The notes under the pieces are model-generated. The model did no database searches. It was not told the origin of the DNA and saw nothing but the letters and a program-made list of their open reading frames with translations. A stretch of 64,000 nt of DNA from Marinomonas maritima. Its GTDB lineage: Bacteria; Pseudomonadota; Gammaproteobacteria; Pseudomonadales; Marinomonadaceae. The stretch lies in assembly GCF_024435075.2 (NCBI RefSeq), contig NZ_JAMZEG020000002.1:496001-560000 (forward strand), given 5' to 3'. Of the stretch, positions 25,598 to 35,332 are shown in pieces; the stretch's first letter is position 1, and each line of letters starts with the position of its first letter. The position numbers and the translations under genes are program-made.

Positions 25598-27151
25598 ATG
25601 GATTTGAAGCTTACTGCTCATCAGGGAAAAGAGTTACTAGGTAATCGCTCTAGTGTTTTAGTGGATGCTGATGTCTATTCCATTGGCCGTGGAAGCGACA
25701 ATTCTTGGGTATTGCCCGATCCTAGACTTCATATTTCTAATAAACACTGTGTGATTCATCGTAAGAATAATGAGTTTCATCTCACCGATATCAGCACCAA
25801 TGGTGTTTATCTAAACGGTTCATCTGACCCTCTTGGACGTGGCCGAAGCCAAGTGTTAAAGCAGGGTGATGTGCTAGTGATTGGTGAGTACACTGTTTAT
25901 GCCGATATAATCGGAAGTGATGCTTATTCAGAAAGCTTGGCCGAAACACCAACCCACCAAGAGTTGGATCAAAGCACTATTATTGCGGAAGCTATGCAAG
26001 AAGCCGAATCGCGTGATATGAAATCCGCATCGGTGTCTGACGTTGTTCGAGATGTACTGACTCATACTGATCCTGTCAAAGCGGACCAAGATTCTCATAA
26101 AACGGCGGTCAGTGAATTAGTGAATTCAAGCGTAGCCCCGGCTAGTGCCTTATCACCAGACCCTACAATCAGTGAGCTGCTACGGCCCATTGCGCCAGAA
26201 AAAGCCTACTACGTACCGCCTAAAGTGCAGTCTGCTGCTCAGCCAGATCAGAAGCATGACACTGAGACGCCTCATGCGAAAGATAATAGTCATGATGCCA
26301 TTCCTGATAACTGGCTCGATTTAGTGGCTGGAAATGAAAGTGAAACAGCAGCAGTTCATGAAGAAATGTCTCAAACTGCAGGACCTGTGGCGCAAGCTGA
26401 AGGGGGTGAGGTAACGAGCCAAGCGAGTGTTTTGACAACGCAAGAGTTGGGTTCGCTTGAAAAAACAGAGACGCCGCCCAAAGCAGAGCCTTATGTTATG
26501 CCTACTAGTAAACCCTCGACGCAGGCTGCCGCTCAATCAACACCGGTATCTCAAGAGACATCAGAGAATAATGACTTGTTTGAGCTAATGATGAAGGAAG
26601 CAGGACTCCCTGAACACCTCTATAAAGGTAAAGACCATACAGAAATGGCACTGCAAATTGGGCGTATGTTAAGACAGTTTGCTCAAGGGACAACGGAAAC
26701 GTTAGCCACTCGCAATATGGTAAAAAGTGAGTTTCGTTTACAGCAAACGATGATACGCCCCGTTGATAATAACCCTCTGAAACTGTCGCCATCTGGAGAT
26801 GAAGCTTTGAAGACCATGTTGATGGCCGATTCGGCAGCGTATTTGCCTGCTGAAAATGCGATACAAGAAGGTTTCAAAGACATTCAAGCCCATCAGCTCG
26901 CGATGATGTCTGGTATTCAGGGGGCGTTTTCACATTTATTGAGTCGCTTTGAGCCACAAAAACTGGTGCAAAAGTTTGACGTACGCCCGCGTTATAACAA
27001 AGGTTTGCTGGCTCGAGGTAAAACAGATTATTGGCGTGAGTATCAAGATTACTACCAAGATATTTGTACGATGATGGAAGACGAGTTCCAAGATCTATTT
27101 TCTAATGAGTTTGGTAAAGCCTACGAAAGTCAGTTGAGGAAGTTGCGATGA
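25598..27151 (+). CDS. tagH: T6SS FHA-domain protein TagH
   Basis: 517 residues. FHA domain at about 20-100: YSIGRGSDNSWVLPDPRLHISNKHCVIH...LTDISTNGVYLNG, which binds phosphothreonine. A long Ala/Gln/Glu-rich linker follows, then the T6SS-type C-terminal domain from about residue 325 (DLFELMMKEAGLPEHLYKG...YWREYQDYYQDICTMMEDEFQDLF). In Pseudomonas H1-T6SS the equivalent Fha protein is phosphorylated by PpkA and triggers assembly. It overlaps tssJ by 4 bases and heads the operon; the 250 bases before it must hold the promoter. Confidence 0.92.
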   Translation: MDLKLTAHQGKELLGNRSSVLVDADVYSIGRGSDNSWVLPDPRLHISNKHCVIHRKNNEFHLTDISTNGVYLNGSSDPLGRGRSQVLKQGDVLVIGEYTVYADIIGSDAYSESLAETPTHQELDQSTIIAEAMQEAESRDMKSASVSDVVRDVLTHTDPVKADQDSHKTAVSELVNSSVAPASALSPDPTISELLRPIAPEKAYYVPPKVQSAAQPDQKHDTETPHAKDNSHDAIPDNWLDLVAGNESETAAVHEEMSQTAGPVAQAEGGEVTSQASVLTTQELGSLEKTETPPKAEPYVMPTSKPSTQAAAQSTPVSQETSENNDLFELMMKEAGLPEHLYKGKDHTEMALQIGRMLRQFAQGTTETLATRNMVKSEFRLQQTMIRPVDNNPLKLSPSGDEALKTMLMADSAAYLPAENAIQEGFKDIQAHQLAMMSGIQGAFSHLLSRFEPQKLVQKFDVRPRYNKGLLARGKTDYWREYQDYYQDICTMMEDEFQDLFSNEFGKAYESQLRKLR

Positions 27152-27654
27152 AATCGAGACTTCTAAAGGGAATGGTTTTTAGTTGTTTGTTCTTGATAGG
27201 GTGCTCTTTAAATCCATTTTCCGATGCGGATGAAAATGCAGTGACGCTGGTGTTCAAAATAAAGGCGTCAGAGGACCTCAATCCAGATATACAAGGCAGA
27301 CCTTCACCAATAGAGATTCGCTTGTATCAACTAAACTCTTTAACAGAGTTTCATCAAGCCGATTTCTTCGACTTGTTTACTGAGAAGCCTTTAGCCTCGA
27401 GTTTACTGGATACACGTATTTTTATTGTGAAGCCTAGTGAAGAGGTTTTTGTAGATACAGACTTAGACATAAATACACAGTTTATCGGAGTTGTGGCAGG
27501 TTATAGAGATTTAGATAACGCTATCTGGCATGACTCCATTCGAGTACGCGATGAACGGGGTTTTTTACTGCGTTTAATCGGTTCCCATAAGCGAATGACT
27601 TTACAGGCAAAAGCCAGTGAAGATCAGGTTTCCCTAATAGTTGAGCAAGAGTGA
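27148..27654 (+). CDS. tssJ: T6SS outer-membrane lipoprotein TssJ
   Basis: 168 residues with a lipoprotein signal peptide, MKSRLLKGMVFSCLFLIGC, where Cys19 is the lipidated residue. The body follows the TssJ (VasD/Lip) family: VTLVFKIKASEDLNPDIQGRPSPIEIRLYQLNSLTEFHQADFFDL and VVAGYRDLDNAIWHDSIRV. TssJ anchors the TssJLM membrane complex to the outer membrane. Confidence 0.93.
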   Translation: MKSRLLKGMVFSCLFLIGCSLNPFSDADENAVTLVFKIKASEDLNPDIQGRPSPIEIRLYQLNSLTEFHQADFFDLFTEKPLASSLLDTRIFIVKPSEEVFVDTDLDINTQFIGVVAGYRDLDNAIWHDSIRVRDERGFLLRLIGSHKRMTLQAKASEDQVSLIVEQE

Positions 27655-27660
27655 ATTTGC

Positions 27661-28983
27661 ATGAGTTGGCACAGGAAAGTTGCATGGCAGGAAGGGGCAT
27701 TTATTCGGCCTCAGCATTTTCAGCAGCAAGATCGTCATTTGGAATGGAGTTTTGCTTCCCTTACGCATCAGTTACACAGCTATGGTTGGGGAATATCTGA
27801 ATTAGAGTTTGATGTCGCTGCACTGCGTTTAGGGCACTTTGTGATTAAGAAATGTCGAGCATTTCTTCCCGACGGTAGCATCATTGATATGCCTAGTGAA
27901 GATGGCATTCCTGACCCCATCGTTATACAAGAGAAAGACGAAGGTCTACTCATATATTTGGTCTTACCTATTTGGCGGGCCGGTGCAAACGATATTGATC
28001 GCCAAAATGCGGATGACAGCAATGCGCGTTATCGCCTAAGTCATATGGAGGTACCGGATATCGTTAGCAGCTCTAATACCGCTGCCGACATCGAGCTTGC
28101 CAGTAAAAAAGTACGCGTTGTTACTGAGCGAGATGGACCGAAACAGTATTCTGCCATTGCAATCGCTAAAGTAAAATCGGTAAAAAATAAAGCGATAGAG
28201 CTTGATGAGCGCTTCATTCCTGCAGCGTTAGACGTGCAGTCGAGTGCAGCCTTAGTCAACATTGTTCGGGATGTTCAAGGGTTAGTGCAGAAGCGTACGA
28301 TTTTGTTGGCAGAGCGTTTGAAGTCTTTAGCTGATGGTAATGGCGTTGAAATGGCTGACTTTCTGTTGCTGCAGATGTTGAATCGGTATCAACCTATTTT
28401 AGAGCATTACTTAGCAGCAGACAGTGTTCATCCCGAACGTGTCTATCAATTGTTTGCTCAGCTTGCTAGTGAGCTAGCAACATTTACGCATCAAGATAAG
28501 CGTTTGGCGTCCGCGCCACCTTATTTGCATGATGATTTGCAAGTAACGTTTGAAAGCTTTGAACCATTGTTGCAGCAGCCGTTGAGCTTGCTATTAGATC
28601 AAAGTGCCATCCAGATAGAGCTTGAGAACAAAGGCTTTGGGATTCGCATTGGCTATATTCCTCAGCTTGAATCCAGTGCAAGTTTTGTCTTGTGCGCACG
28701 AGCTGAAATGCCGAATGATGAGTTACGTCGTCAGTTACCTATGCAGGCAAAAATTGGCTCGATCGAAAGAATCAATAATTTGGTCAATAAGCAGCTGCCT
28801 GGTATTCAAATTGATCCTTTGGCCTCTGCGCCTCGACAAATTCCATTTTATTCTGGCGCTGTGTACTTCGAACTCAAGACGCAAGGCAAGTGGTGGCAAG
28901 ATGTTGTTGATAGTAAAGGCCTTGCATTACATGTAGGTAGCCAGTTCCCAGGTATTTCCTTGGAACTCTGGGTTATTAAATAA
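27661..28983 (+). CDS. tssK: T6SS baseplate protein TssK
   Basis: 440 residues. The start MSWHRKVAWQEGAFIRPQHFQQQDRHLEW is diagnostic of TssK (ImpJ/VasE). The C-terminal half contains the membrane-complex binding region with PRQIPFYSGAVYFELKTQGKWWQDV. TssK links the baseplate to TssL/TssM. It starts 6 bases after tssJ. Confidence 0.95.
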   Translation: MSWHRKVAWQEGAFIRPQHFQQQDRHLEWSFASLTHQLHSYGWGISELEFDVAALRLGHFVIKKCRAFLPDGSIIDMPSEDGIPDPIVIQEKDEGLLIYLVLPIWRAGANDIDRQNADDSNARYRLSHMEVPDIVSSSNTAADIELASKKVRVVTERDGPKQYSAIAIAKVKSVKNKAIELDERFIPAALDVQSSAALVNIVRDVQGLVQKRTILLAERLKSLADGNGVEMADFLLLQMLNRYQPILEHYLAADSVHPERVYQLFAQLASELATFTHQDKRLASAPPYLHDDLQVTFESFEPLLQQPLSLLLDQSAIQIELENKGFGIRIGYIPQLESSASFVLCARAEMPNDELRRQLPMQAKIGSIERINNLVNKQLPGIQIDPLASAPRQIPFYSGAVYFELKTQGKWWQDVVDSKGLALHVGSQFPGISLELWVIK

Positions 28984-29006
28984 CGACTTACAGGAAGAGT
29001 TTGAAA

Positions 29007-30329
29007 ATGGATTTTAATGGTAATCGCACTGTCATCATTCCTATGCCTGGCGGGCAAACTTCCCTTTCAGAGCAAGCACCCTCTACAAGTGCGCAGGGCG
29101 ACGTTAATTGGTCAGGGTTATTTGATGACCCTGAAAAATTCACGTGTTCAGGGCTTAATCGCCTAGAGAGTACTGCATTTAAGTTGCTGTCTTTGGTGCC
29201 TGCTATTCGTAAGTCTCAAACCAATCCTAGCTTGGCTTTGTTACGTCAACAGATCGTTGAGGAAATAGAGGTCTATGAAGGCTCCGCTCGTAAAGCGGGG
29301 ATCGATGCTCGCACAGTGATGATTGGTCGCTATGTTTTATGCACGGTATTAGATGAGGCTGTATTGAATACCCCTTGGGGTGGGCAAAGTGATTGGCAAA
29401 ATGATTCATTACTAAGCCTATTTCATAAAGAGACGTGGGGTGGCGAGAACTTTTTTGTCATGCTTGAGAATCTTGAAAAAGATCCCGCGGGCAACATTGA
29501 TCTGCTTGAGTTGATGTATGTCTGCCTTTCGCTGGGCTTTGAAGGGCGCTATGCCGTTGAGGAAGATCGTGCTGGTAAGCTTATGCAAATCAAATCACGC
29601 TTGTACCGGTTAATCAGTACTCAGCGTAAGGATCCAGCACGTTACCTTTCAGCAAACTGGCAGGGTGAAAGTATGAGTAATCAAGGGCTGCGTCGGTTTG
29701 TGCCGTTGTGGGTCTTTGTTGCCGTGCTTAGTGGTGTCTTAGCGCTACTTTTGTTTATTCTGCTGTATGCTTTAAATCAGTCCTCTAACCCGCCTTACCA
29801 CCAGCTTACTGGTTTATCTGAACAGACGGTTACAACGCTGGATCGTCCGCGCATTATTGATGTCTCGGCACTGCAGACGCTTCGAGAATTCTTGAAACCT
29901 GAGATAGCGCAGGGTTTGGTTAAGGTGGAAGAGCGCAACGCTAATGTACGAATAATTATGCAAGGTGATTTATTTTTTCGCTCAGGCCGTGCCCAACTGA
30001 CGTCTAAATACGACACTCTGGTGAGGCGAGTCGCTCAAGCGTTACTTGAGGTCGAAGGTTCTGTATTGGTAGAAGGTCATTCCGATAACCAGCCGATCAA
30101 TACACTTCAATTTCCATCAAACTGGCATTTATCGAAAGCTCGAGCGGAAGCAGTAGCAACTGAATTGCGCGACTATACAAACGAAAATCAACGCTTTAAG
30201 TCTGAAGCAAAAGCCGACAGTCAACCAGTGGCAGATAACAGCACCCGTGATGGTCGAGCTCAAAATCGTCGAGTAGAAATTGCTTTGCTTTCCAATGTGA
30301 TTTGGCGTTCCCAAGGAGGGAGTAACTAA
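29007..30329 (+). CDS. tssL: T6SS protein TssL with C-terminal OmpA domain
   Basis: About 440 residues from the ATG at 29007 (GGAAGAG upstream). DotU-like cytoplasmic domain (IGRYVLCTVLDEAVLNTPWGGQSDWQNDSLLSLFHKETWGGENFF), a single membrane helix at about 233-255 (PLWVFVAVLSGVLALLLFILLYAL) and a periplasmic OmpA/MotB-like peptidoglycan-binding domain (VLVEGHSDNQPINTLQFPSNWHLSKARAEAVATEL). This is the extended TssL form in which peptidoglycan binding is built in. Ends on the tssM start codon (TAATG overlap). Confidence 0.94.
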   Translation: MDFNGNRTVIIPMPGGQTSLSEQAPSTSAQGDVNWSGLFDDPEKFTCSGLNRLESTAFKLLSLVPAIRKSQTNPSLALLRQQIVEEIEVYEGSARKAGIDARTVMIGRYVLCTVLDEAVLNTPWGGQSDWQNDSLLSLFHKETWGGENFFVMLENLEKDPAGNIDLLELMYVCLSLGFEGRYAVEEDRAGKLMQIKSRLYRLISTQRKDPARYLSANWQGESMSNQGLRRFVPLWVFVAVLSGVLALLLFILLYALNQSSNPPYHQLTGLSEQTVTTLDRPRIIDVSALQTLREFLKPEIAQGLVKVEERNANVRIIMQGDLFFRSGRAQLTSKYDTLVRRVAQALLEVEGSVLVEGHSDNQPINTLQFPSNWHLSKARAEAVATELRDYTNENQRFKSEAKADSQPVADNSTRDGRAQNRRVEIALLSNVIWRSQGGSN

Positions 30330-33300
30330 TGCGTTTTATGACGTCATTCCTACGTCTTTTTAAGGGCCTGTTGTGGCTGCTTGCACTGGTTATTGTTGCC
30401 ATATTGATTTGGTTTGTTCTGCCAATGATCAGTATCGGTGGCAGTACGCCTTTTGGATCATCTATGACACGTATTGTCGGCATAGCGTCTATGTTTGCTA
30501 TGGCGGGGGGCTACAAGCTGAAGCAATATATTGGTCGCAAGCGAAATAACGCTGCGTTGGCCAAAGAGATGACTGAAAAGCCAGATGTTCCACAAGCAGC
30601 GGTTGGTGAGGCAGAAGTCGCTGAGCTGAAAGGTAAATTCGAGTCTGCTCTAGAAGCGCTTAAGAAGGTAAAAACCAAAGAAGGCGGACGAGGAAGTTAT
30701 TTATATGTTTTGCCTTGGTACGCGATTATTGGTCCGTCAGGTGCGGGTAAAACGACCGCTCTATTAAACTCAGATTTACATTTCCCTTTAATGGATTCCG
30801 TTGGCGCATCGGTAAAAGGGGTGGGCGGTACCAGAAACTGTGACTGGTGGTTTACTGATGAAGCAGTATTGCTGGATACCGCAGGGCGTTATACGACTCA
30901 AAATAATCAAAGTGAGTTAGATGAGGCTGAATGGAAAGGCTTTTTAGGGTTGTTGAAAAAGTTCCGATCTCGTAAGCCGATTAATGGTTTGATTGTCTCT
31001 TTTCCCGTGGATTATTTTTTAAGATTGCCTGAATCTGAGTTGATTGCTCACGCTAAGTTTATTAAACAGAGAATCCAAGAGTTCCAAGAAACCTTTAAAA
31101 TTCGTTTTCCTGTCTACGTTACGCTCACTAAAAGCGATTTAATGCCTGGTTTTAGTGAGTATTTTGACGATTTAGGCAAAGAAGATCGAGCTCAAGTGTG
31201 GGGTATGACGTTCCCTGTCAGTGAAGATCAAGAACAGGATGTTGTACCTGATTTCTTAACCGAATACCGTACTTTGCAAGAGCGAATTCAATCGCGAGAG
31301 TCTAGCCGACTGCAGGCGGAAAGTGATGTGAATCGCCGCGAGCTAATCTATGTTTTCCCTCGTACATTAGGGTTGCTGCAAGCACCTATTGCGACCTTCT
31401 TGGGCGAAATATTCAAACCAACACGTTATGAAACGCAACCTTTGTTACGTGGTGTGTATTTCACCAGTGGTACACAAGATGGTACGACGCTTGACCGCGT
31501 CATCAGCTCATTGGGTGCGAATTTCGGCCTTAAGAGCGATACCTCATCCCATCGTGCTGGCAAGGGTAAGGCATACTTCCTGCATAACTTAATGACAAAG
31601 GTAATTTTCAAAGAGTCGGGTCTTGCAGGCGTTAACATTAAACAAGAGCGACGTATGTTGTGGATGCATTTGGCCGCTTATGGTGCCGCAGCACTAATGA
31701 CATTAGGACTCTCCAGTTATTGGATCTATAGCTACTTCGATAACAAACAGCTGATTGTGCAAGTGGGGCAGGACATTGCGGCAGCGCAGGATGAAATTAG
31801 CAATATCAGTGCTTACGATCATAACCTGATGGCGCCTCTGCCAGCGTTAGATAAAGTGCGCAATATTACGACAGGCTATGTTGATAAAGATGCTAGCCGT
31901 CTGCAGTCGGTATTCCAAATGGGCTTGTATCAAGGTGATAAGCTGGGTCAAGAGGCGATAGAAGCTTATAAACGGCTGCTTTATAAAAGCTTCTTGCCTC
32001 GCATTATGGCGCGCTTGGAAGAGGCTATGTACCAAGAGCGAAGCAGTGCAGATGCGCTTTATGAAACATTGAGGGTTTACTTGATGTTATCTGACTCGCA
32101 GCATTTTGACGCGGATGTGGTGAGTGGATGGTTTGAACGGGATTGGCAGAAAAGTTTGCCCAATGCTCGTCAGCAAGAGCTGATTAACCGTTTGCAAGAA
32201 CACTTGAATGCCTTAATGGAATTTATGCCTGCTCTGCCAGCGCTGCAGCCTAACGAGGAGCTGATTGCCAGTGCGCGTACCATTTTAAGTAAACAACCGC
32301 CCGCGCGCCGTTTTTACGCCCATCTAAAACAAGATGGTTTAAATAACCCTGAACTGGGTGAGTTTCGACTGGTAGACGCTGTTGGTGCGGATTCTATTTA
32401 TTTATTCCGTTTTAATAACGGGCAGAAGCTTACGGCAGGCATTAATGGGTTTTATACCGCAACTGCGTATCAACATTACTTTATTAAACAACGCCATATC
32501 CTGATTCAAGATCAACTTACGGATGAGTGGGTGATGGGGGATGAGTATGGTTTATCGGCCGTTGGTGTGAATGGCGACCGATTATTCAGACAAGTTGAGC
32601 GTTTGTATTTAGAGGATTATTTGTCTCAGTGGCGTGGCTACATTGAAAGCATTGCGTTTAAGCCAGTGCGTTCTAACCAAGAAAGCCTGTTGCTTCTAAA
32701 GCGATTGTCTCGTGATGATTCCCCCCTGATAGGGTTGTTGCAAGGTATTAAAAAGCACACCTCAGCTGAAGCGTTCTCTGTGTTGCCAACAGAGTCAACA
32801 GAAGGCGTGATGAGTAATGTTTCATCGGTCTTAACTTCGATTAACAATAAAGCGCCTGTTGAGCAATTTGAGAGGCCAGAAAACCCAGTTGTTACGTACT
32901 TTAAAGACCTTAATTTAATGGTTGAGGCCAGTGAAGGGAGTGCTCCGCCAATTAATGAAACACTTAAGCTTTTGGATGAGCTGTATGTGTATATGAGTGC
33001 AATGGATGGCTCTTTAAATCGAGGTAAGGCGGCTTTCCAAAATACGTCTGATCCTAATGGACCTTCTGCTGTCCTGCGTGAAATAGATGTAGAGGCTTCT
33101 CGTTTCCCTCAGCCATTAGCCGGCTTCATTGGCCGAGTGACCGATAATGCTCGTCGATTAACGACCACCGATGCAAAAGGCTACATGGAGCGTCGTTGGG
33201 AAAATGATGTGGTTCAGCAATGTAAAGCGATGATTGAGGGGCGCTATCCGTTCGACAAATCCAGCAAAAGAGAAGCAACATTGGATGATGTGAGCGCTTA

Positions 33301-33877
33301 CTTTGGTCCAAGTGGAATTGTAGAAAGTTATTTTGACGAAGTGATGATTGATTATGTCGACACGACTCGCCGTCCTTGGCAGTGGAATACGACAAATGGT
33401 ATTAGCCTTGGTTTTTCCGATGAGGTGTTAACGCAGCTTGAAACAGGCCGGGTGATTCGAGATACCTTTTATCGTAACGGGCACCCCAATCCAAATATCA
33501 ACTTTGAGTTGAAGCCTATCAGCATGGACAAGTCTATTTTGCGGATGAGCTTAATAATTAACGGACAGCAAATGACCTATGCGCACGGTCCTCAACGAGG
33601 GAAGCGCTTTCAGTGGCCTGAGTCTGATGGGCATGCCGAGCGTGGTTTGGCTCGCTTAGTCATTGTCACAGGTGATGGTCAAGAATCGATTACTGAGCAA
33701 GGGGATTGGGCGCTGTTTAAGTTATTTGATCGGGCTAAAATTCGACGTGTTGACAGCGAGCGTTACCTGCTTGGTTTTACCCTTAATAACACTTATTCAA
33801 TCTCCCTTGAGCTACGTGCTGGGAGTGTTTATAACCCGTTTCTAATGTCTGAGTTACAGCAAGTGAGGTGTCAATAA
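30329..33877 (+). CDS. tssM: T6SS inner-membrane protein TssM
   Basis: 1182 residues (IcmF/VasK family). Two membrane helices near the N-terminus (about 10-31 and 45-62), a cytoplasmic P-loop domain with GPSGAGKTTALLN at about 133-145 and LLDTAGRY, a third helix at about 447-469 (LAAYGAAALMTLGLSSYWIY), then a long periplasmic helical region and C-terminal beta domain that meets TssJ. Walker A appears intact, so NTP binding is likely. The stop shares its last base with the tagF start. Confidence 0.95.
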   Translation: MRFMTSFLRLFKGLLWLLALVIVAILIWFVLPMISIGGSTPFGSSMTRIVGIASMFAMAGGYKLKQYIGRKRNNAALAKEMTEKPDVPQAAVGEAEVAELKGKFESALEALKKVKTKEGGRGSYLYVLPWYAIIGPSGAGKTTALLNSDLHFPLMDSVGASVKGVGGTRNCDWWFTDEAVLLDTAGRYTTQNNQSELDEAEWKGFLGLLKKFRSRKPINGLIVSFPVDYFLRLPESELIAHAKFIKQRIQEFQETFKIRFPVYVTLTKSDLMPGFSEYFDDLGKEDRAQVWGMTFPVSEDQEQDVVPDFLTEYRTLQERIQSRESSRLQAESDVNRRELIYVFPRTLGLLQAPIATFLGEIFKPTRYETQPLLRGVYFTSGTQDGTTLDRVISSLGANFGLKSDTSSHRAGKGKAYFLHNLMTKVIFKESGLAGVNIKQERRMLWMHLAAYGAAALMTLGLSSYWIYSYFDNKQLIVQVGQDIAAAQDEISNISAYDHNLMAPLPALDKVRNITTGYVDKDASRLQSVFQMGLYQGDKLGQEAIEAYKRLLYKSFLPRIMARLEEAMYQERSSADALYETLRVYLMLSDSQHFDADVVSGWFERDWQKSLPNARQQELINRLQEHLNALMEFMPALPALQPNEELIASARTILSKQPPARRFYAHLKQDGLNNPELGEFRLVDAVGADSIYLFRFNNGQKLTAGINGFYTATAYQHYFIKQRHILIQDQLTDEWVMGDEYGLSAVGVNGDRLFRQVERLYLEDYLSQWRGYIESIAFKPVRSNQESLLLLKRLSRDDSPLIGLLQGIKKHTSAEAFSVLPTESTEGVMSNVSSVLTSINNKAPVEQFERPENPVVTYFKDLNLMVEASEGSAPPINETLKLLDELYVYMSAMDGSLNRGKAAFQNTSDPNGPSAVLREIDVEASRFPQPLAGFIGRVTDNARRLTTTDAKGYMERRWENDVVQQCKAMIEGRYPFDKSSKREATLDDVSAYFGPSGIVESYFDEVMIDYVDTTRRPWQWNTTNGISLGFSDEVLTQLETGRVIRDTFYRNGHPNPNINFELKPISMDKSILRMSLIINGQQMTYAHGPQRGKRFQWPESDGHAERGLARLVIVTGDGQESITEQGDWALFKLFDRAKIRRVDSERYLLGFTLNNTYSISLELRAGSVYNPFLMSELQQVRCQ

Positions 33878-34587
33878 TGTCAGTCTTAAAAGTAGGTATA
33901 TATGGTAAGGTGCCTGCCCACCCAGATTTTATATCTGACACCCTTCATGCCGACATTTCTAATGAACTGTATGACTGGGCACAAACGGTTATGTTTCACA
34001 GTCGTGAGAAAATGAGCGAGAGCAAATGGCTTCCAGCTTATTTAGTGTCGCCGATTTGGCGCATGGTTGTGCCAAAAAATGAGCTTCGTACGCACGAATG
34101 GGTGGGGGTTATGGTCCCCAGTGTTGATGCTTTAGGGCGATATTTTCCGCTTTTTATAGTATTTGAAACAGAGTTCAAGTCGTTGACAGTCGAATGGTTG
34201 TTTAAGGAGTGCACTGATCTGTTTAAAGTCATGGAAGAGGTGGCTATGAGTGCGCTACAGCAGCAGCTTAACTTTTTACAACTTAAAAGACTTTTAGCTA
34301 ATAAGCTTGAAGGCTTTAATTTTGGTCAAGAGCTAGTGCTACCAAACTCCCTAAATTCTGAGGCATTGGAGTTTAGTTGTGAGCAACCTTCCACGTCTAA
34401 TAATGTGTTTTTACAGCGGCCATTGGCGCAGTTAGACGGCGTTCTTTTGTGGACTTCAAGTGATATCAATAAATATCAAAAACCGTTTTTTAAATGCCGT
34501 GACTTACCAATACCAAGCGAATATGAGTTTTTGTTAACTGGTACAGCAGTAAGTATTCAAAGTAAACATAAAGCAATGCAAAGCTAA
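33877..34587 (+). CDS. tagF: T6SS post-translational repressor TagF
   Basis: 236 residues from the ATG that overlaps the tssM stop. KVGIYGKVPAHPDFISDTL at the N-terminus and WLPAYLVSPIWRMVVPKNELRTHEWVGVMVPSVDALGRYFPLFI are the TagF (ImpM/SciT) signatures. TagF holds T6SS off independently of phosphorylation in several systems. In Pseudomonas tagF and pppA can be fused; here they are separate neighbours, 8 bases apart. Confidence 0.92.
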   Translation: MSVLKVGIYGKVPAHPDFISDTLHADISNELYDWAQTVMFHSREKMSESKWLPAYLVSPIWRMVVPKNELRTHEWVGVMVPSVDALGRYFPLFIVFETEFKSLTVEWLFKECTDLFKVMEEVAMSALQQQLNFLQLKRLLANKLEGFNFGQELVLPNSLNSEALEFSCEQPSTSNNVFLQRPLAQLDGVLLWTSSDINKYQKPFFKCRDLPIPSEYEFLLTGTAVSIQSKHKAMQS

Positions 34588-34595
34588 GGTTAACT

Positions 34596-35330
34596 ATGAC
34601 TAAGCCAAGTTGGACTGGGCACGGACAAACGGATATTGGACCACTTCGTAAAGAAAATCAGGACAGCCTAACGGCTCTTGATCAGATTGGCGTTTGGTGT
34701 ATAGCCGATGGAATGGGCGGCCACAAAGAAGGTGGCATCGCCAGTCATTTGGCCACGCAAAGTCTTGAAGGCTTACAGCGCCAACAGTTCGCCTCTATTG
34801 AACAAGTGACTCAAGCGGTTAAAGACACGATTCATGAGGTGAATCAGTCTCTTTGTGCTATGTCCAGCAGCTTTTATGAGCAGGAGGTTATAGGAACGAC
34901 TATCGTCATTTTAATTATTCATGATCGCCAAGCGAAGGTGCTATGGGTGGGCGACTCTCGTCTTTATCGCATGAGAGATCTGGCGTTTGAGTTAATGACG
35001 GAAGACCATACCCAGTTTCAAGAATTGGCCAATCAAGGTGTCTTAGATATGTCGAATTCTGATCACCCTAGTAATCATATGTTAACCAGAGCGTTGGGTG
35101 CGAGCGCCTACTGTGAAATTGAAGAGCTTGATATTGAGCTAGGCGACAGTGATGTCTTTATGATGTGCAGCGATGGATTGTCAAACATCATTAGCCAACT
35201 TGAGATGGCAAAAATTATTTATTACAGCGAAGATAAAAACCGAGCCATAGCTAACTTGATCAACATGGCCATAGCAAAGCAAGCGACCGATAATGTCACC
35301 GCGTTAATTGTAGATAAAGAAGGGACGTGA
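34596..35330 (+). CDS. pppA: T6SS-associated PP2C phosphatase PppA
   Basis: 244 residues, Stp1/PPM family. Metal-binding motifs: ENQDS near residue 20, WCIADGMGGHKEGG, the VLWVGDSRLYRMRD block, ALGA, and SDVFMMCSDGLSN with TDNVTALIVD near the end. It removes phosphate from the FHA protein and opposes PpkA, whose gene lies 11 kb downstream in the same cluster. Confidence 0.93.
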   Translation: MTKPSWTGHGQTDIGPLRKENQDSLTALDQIGVWCIADGMGGHKEGGIASHLATQSLEGLQRQQFASIEQVTQAVKDTIHEVNQSLCAMSSSFYEQEVIGTTIVILIIHDRQAKVLWVGDSRLYRMRDLAFELMTEDHTQFQELANQGVLDMSNSDHPSNHMLTRALGASAYCEIEELDIELGDSDVFMMCSDGLSNIISQLEMAKIIYYSEDKNRAIANLINMAIAKQATDNVTALIVDKEGT

Positions 35331-35332
35331 CT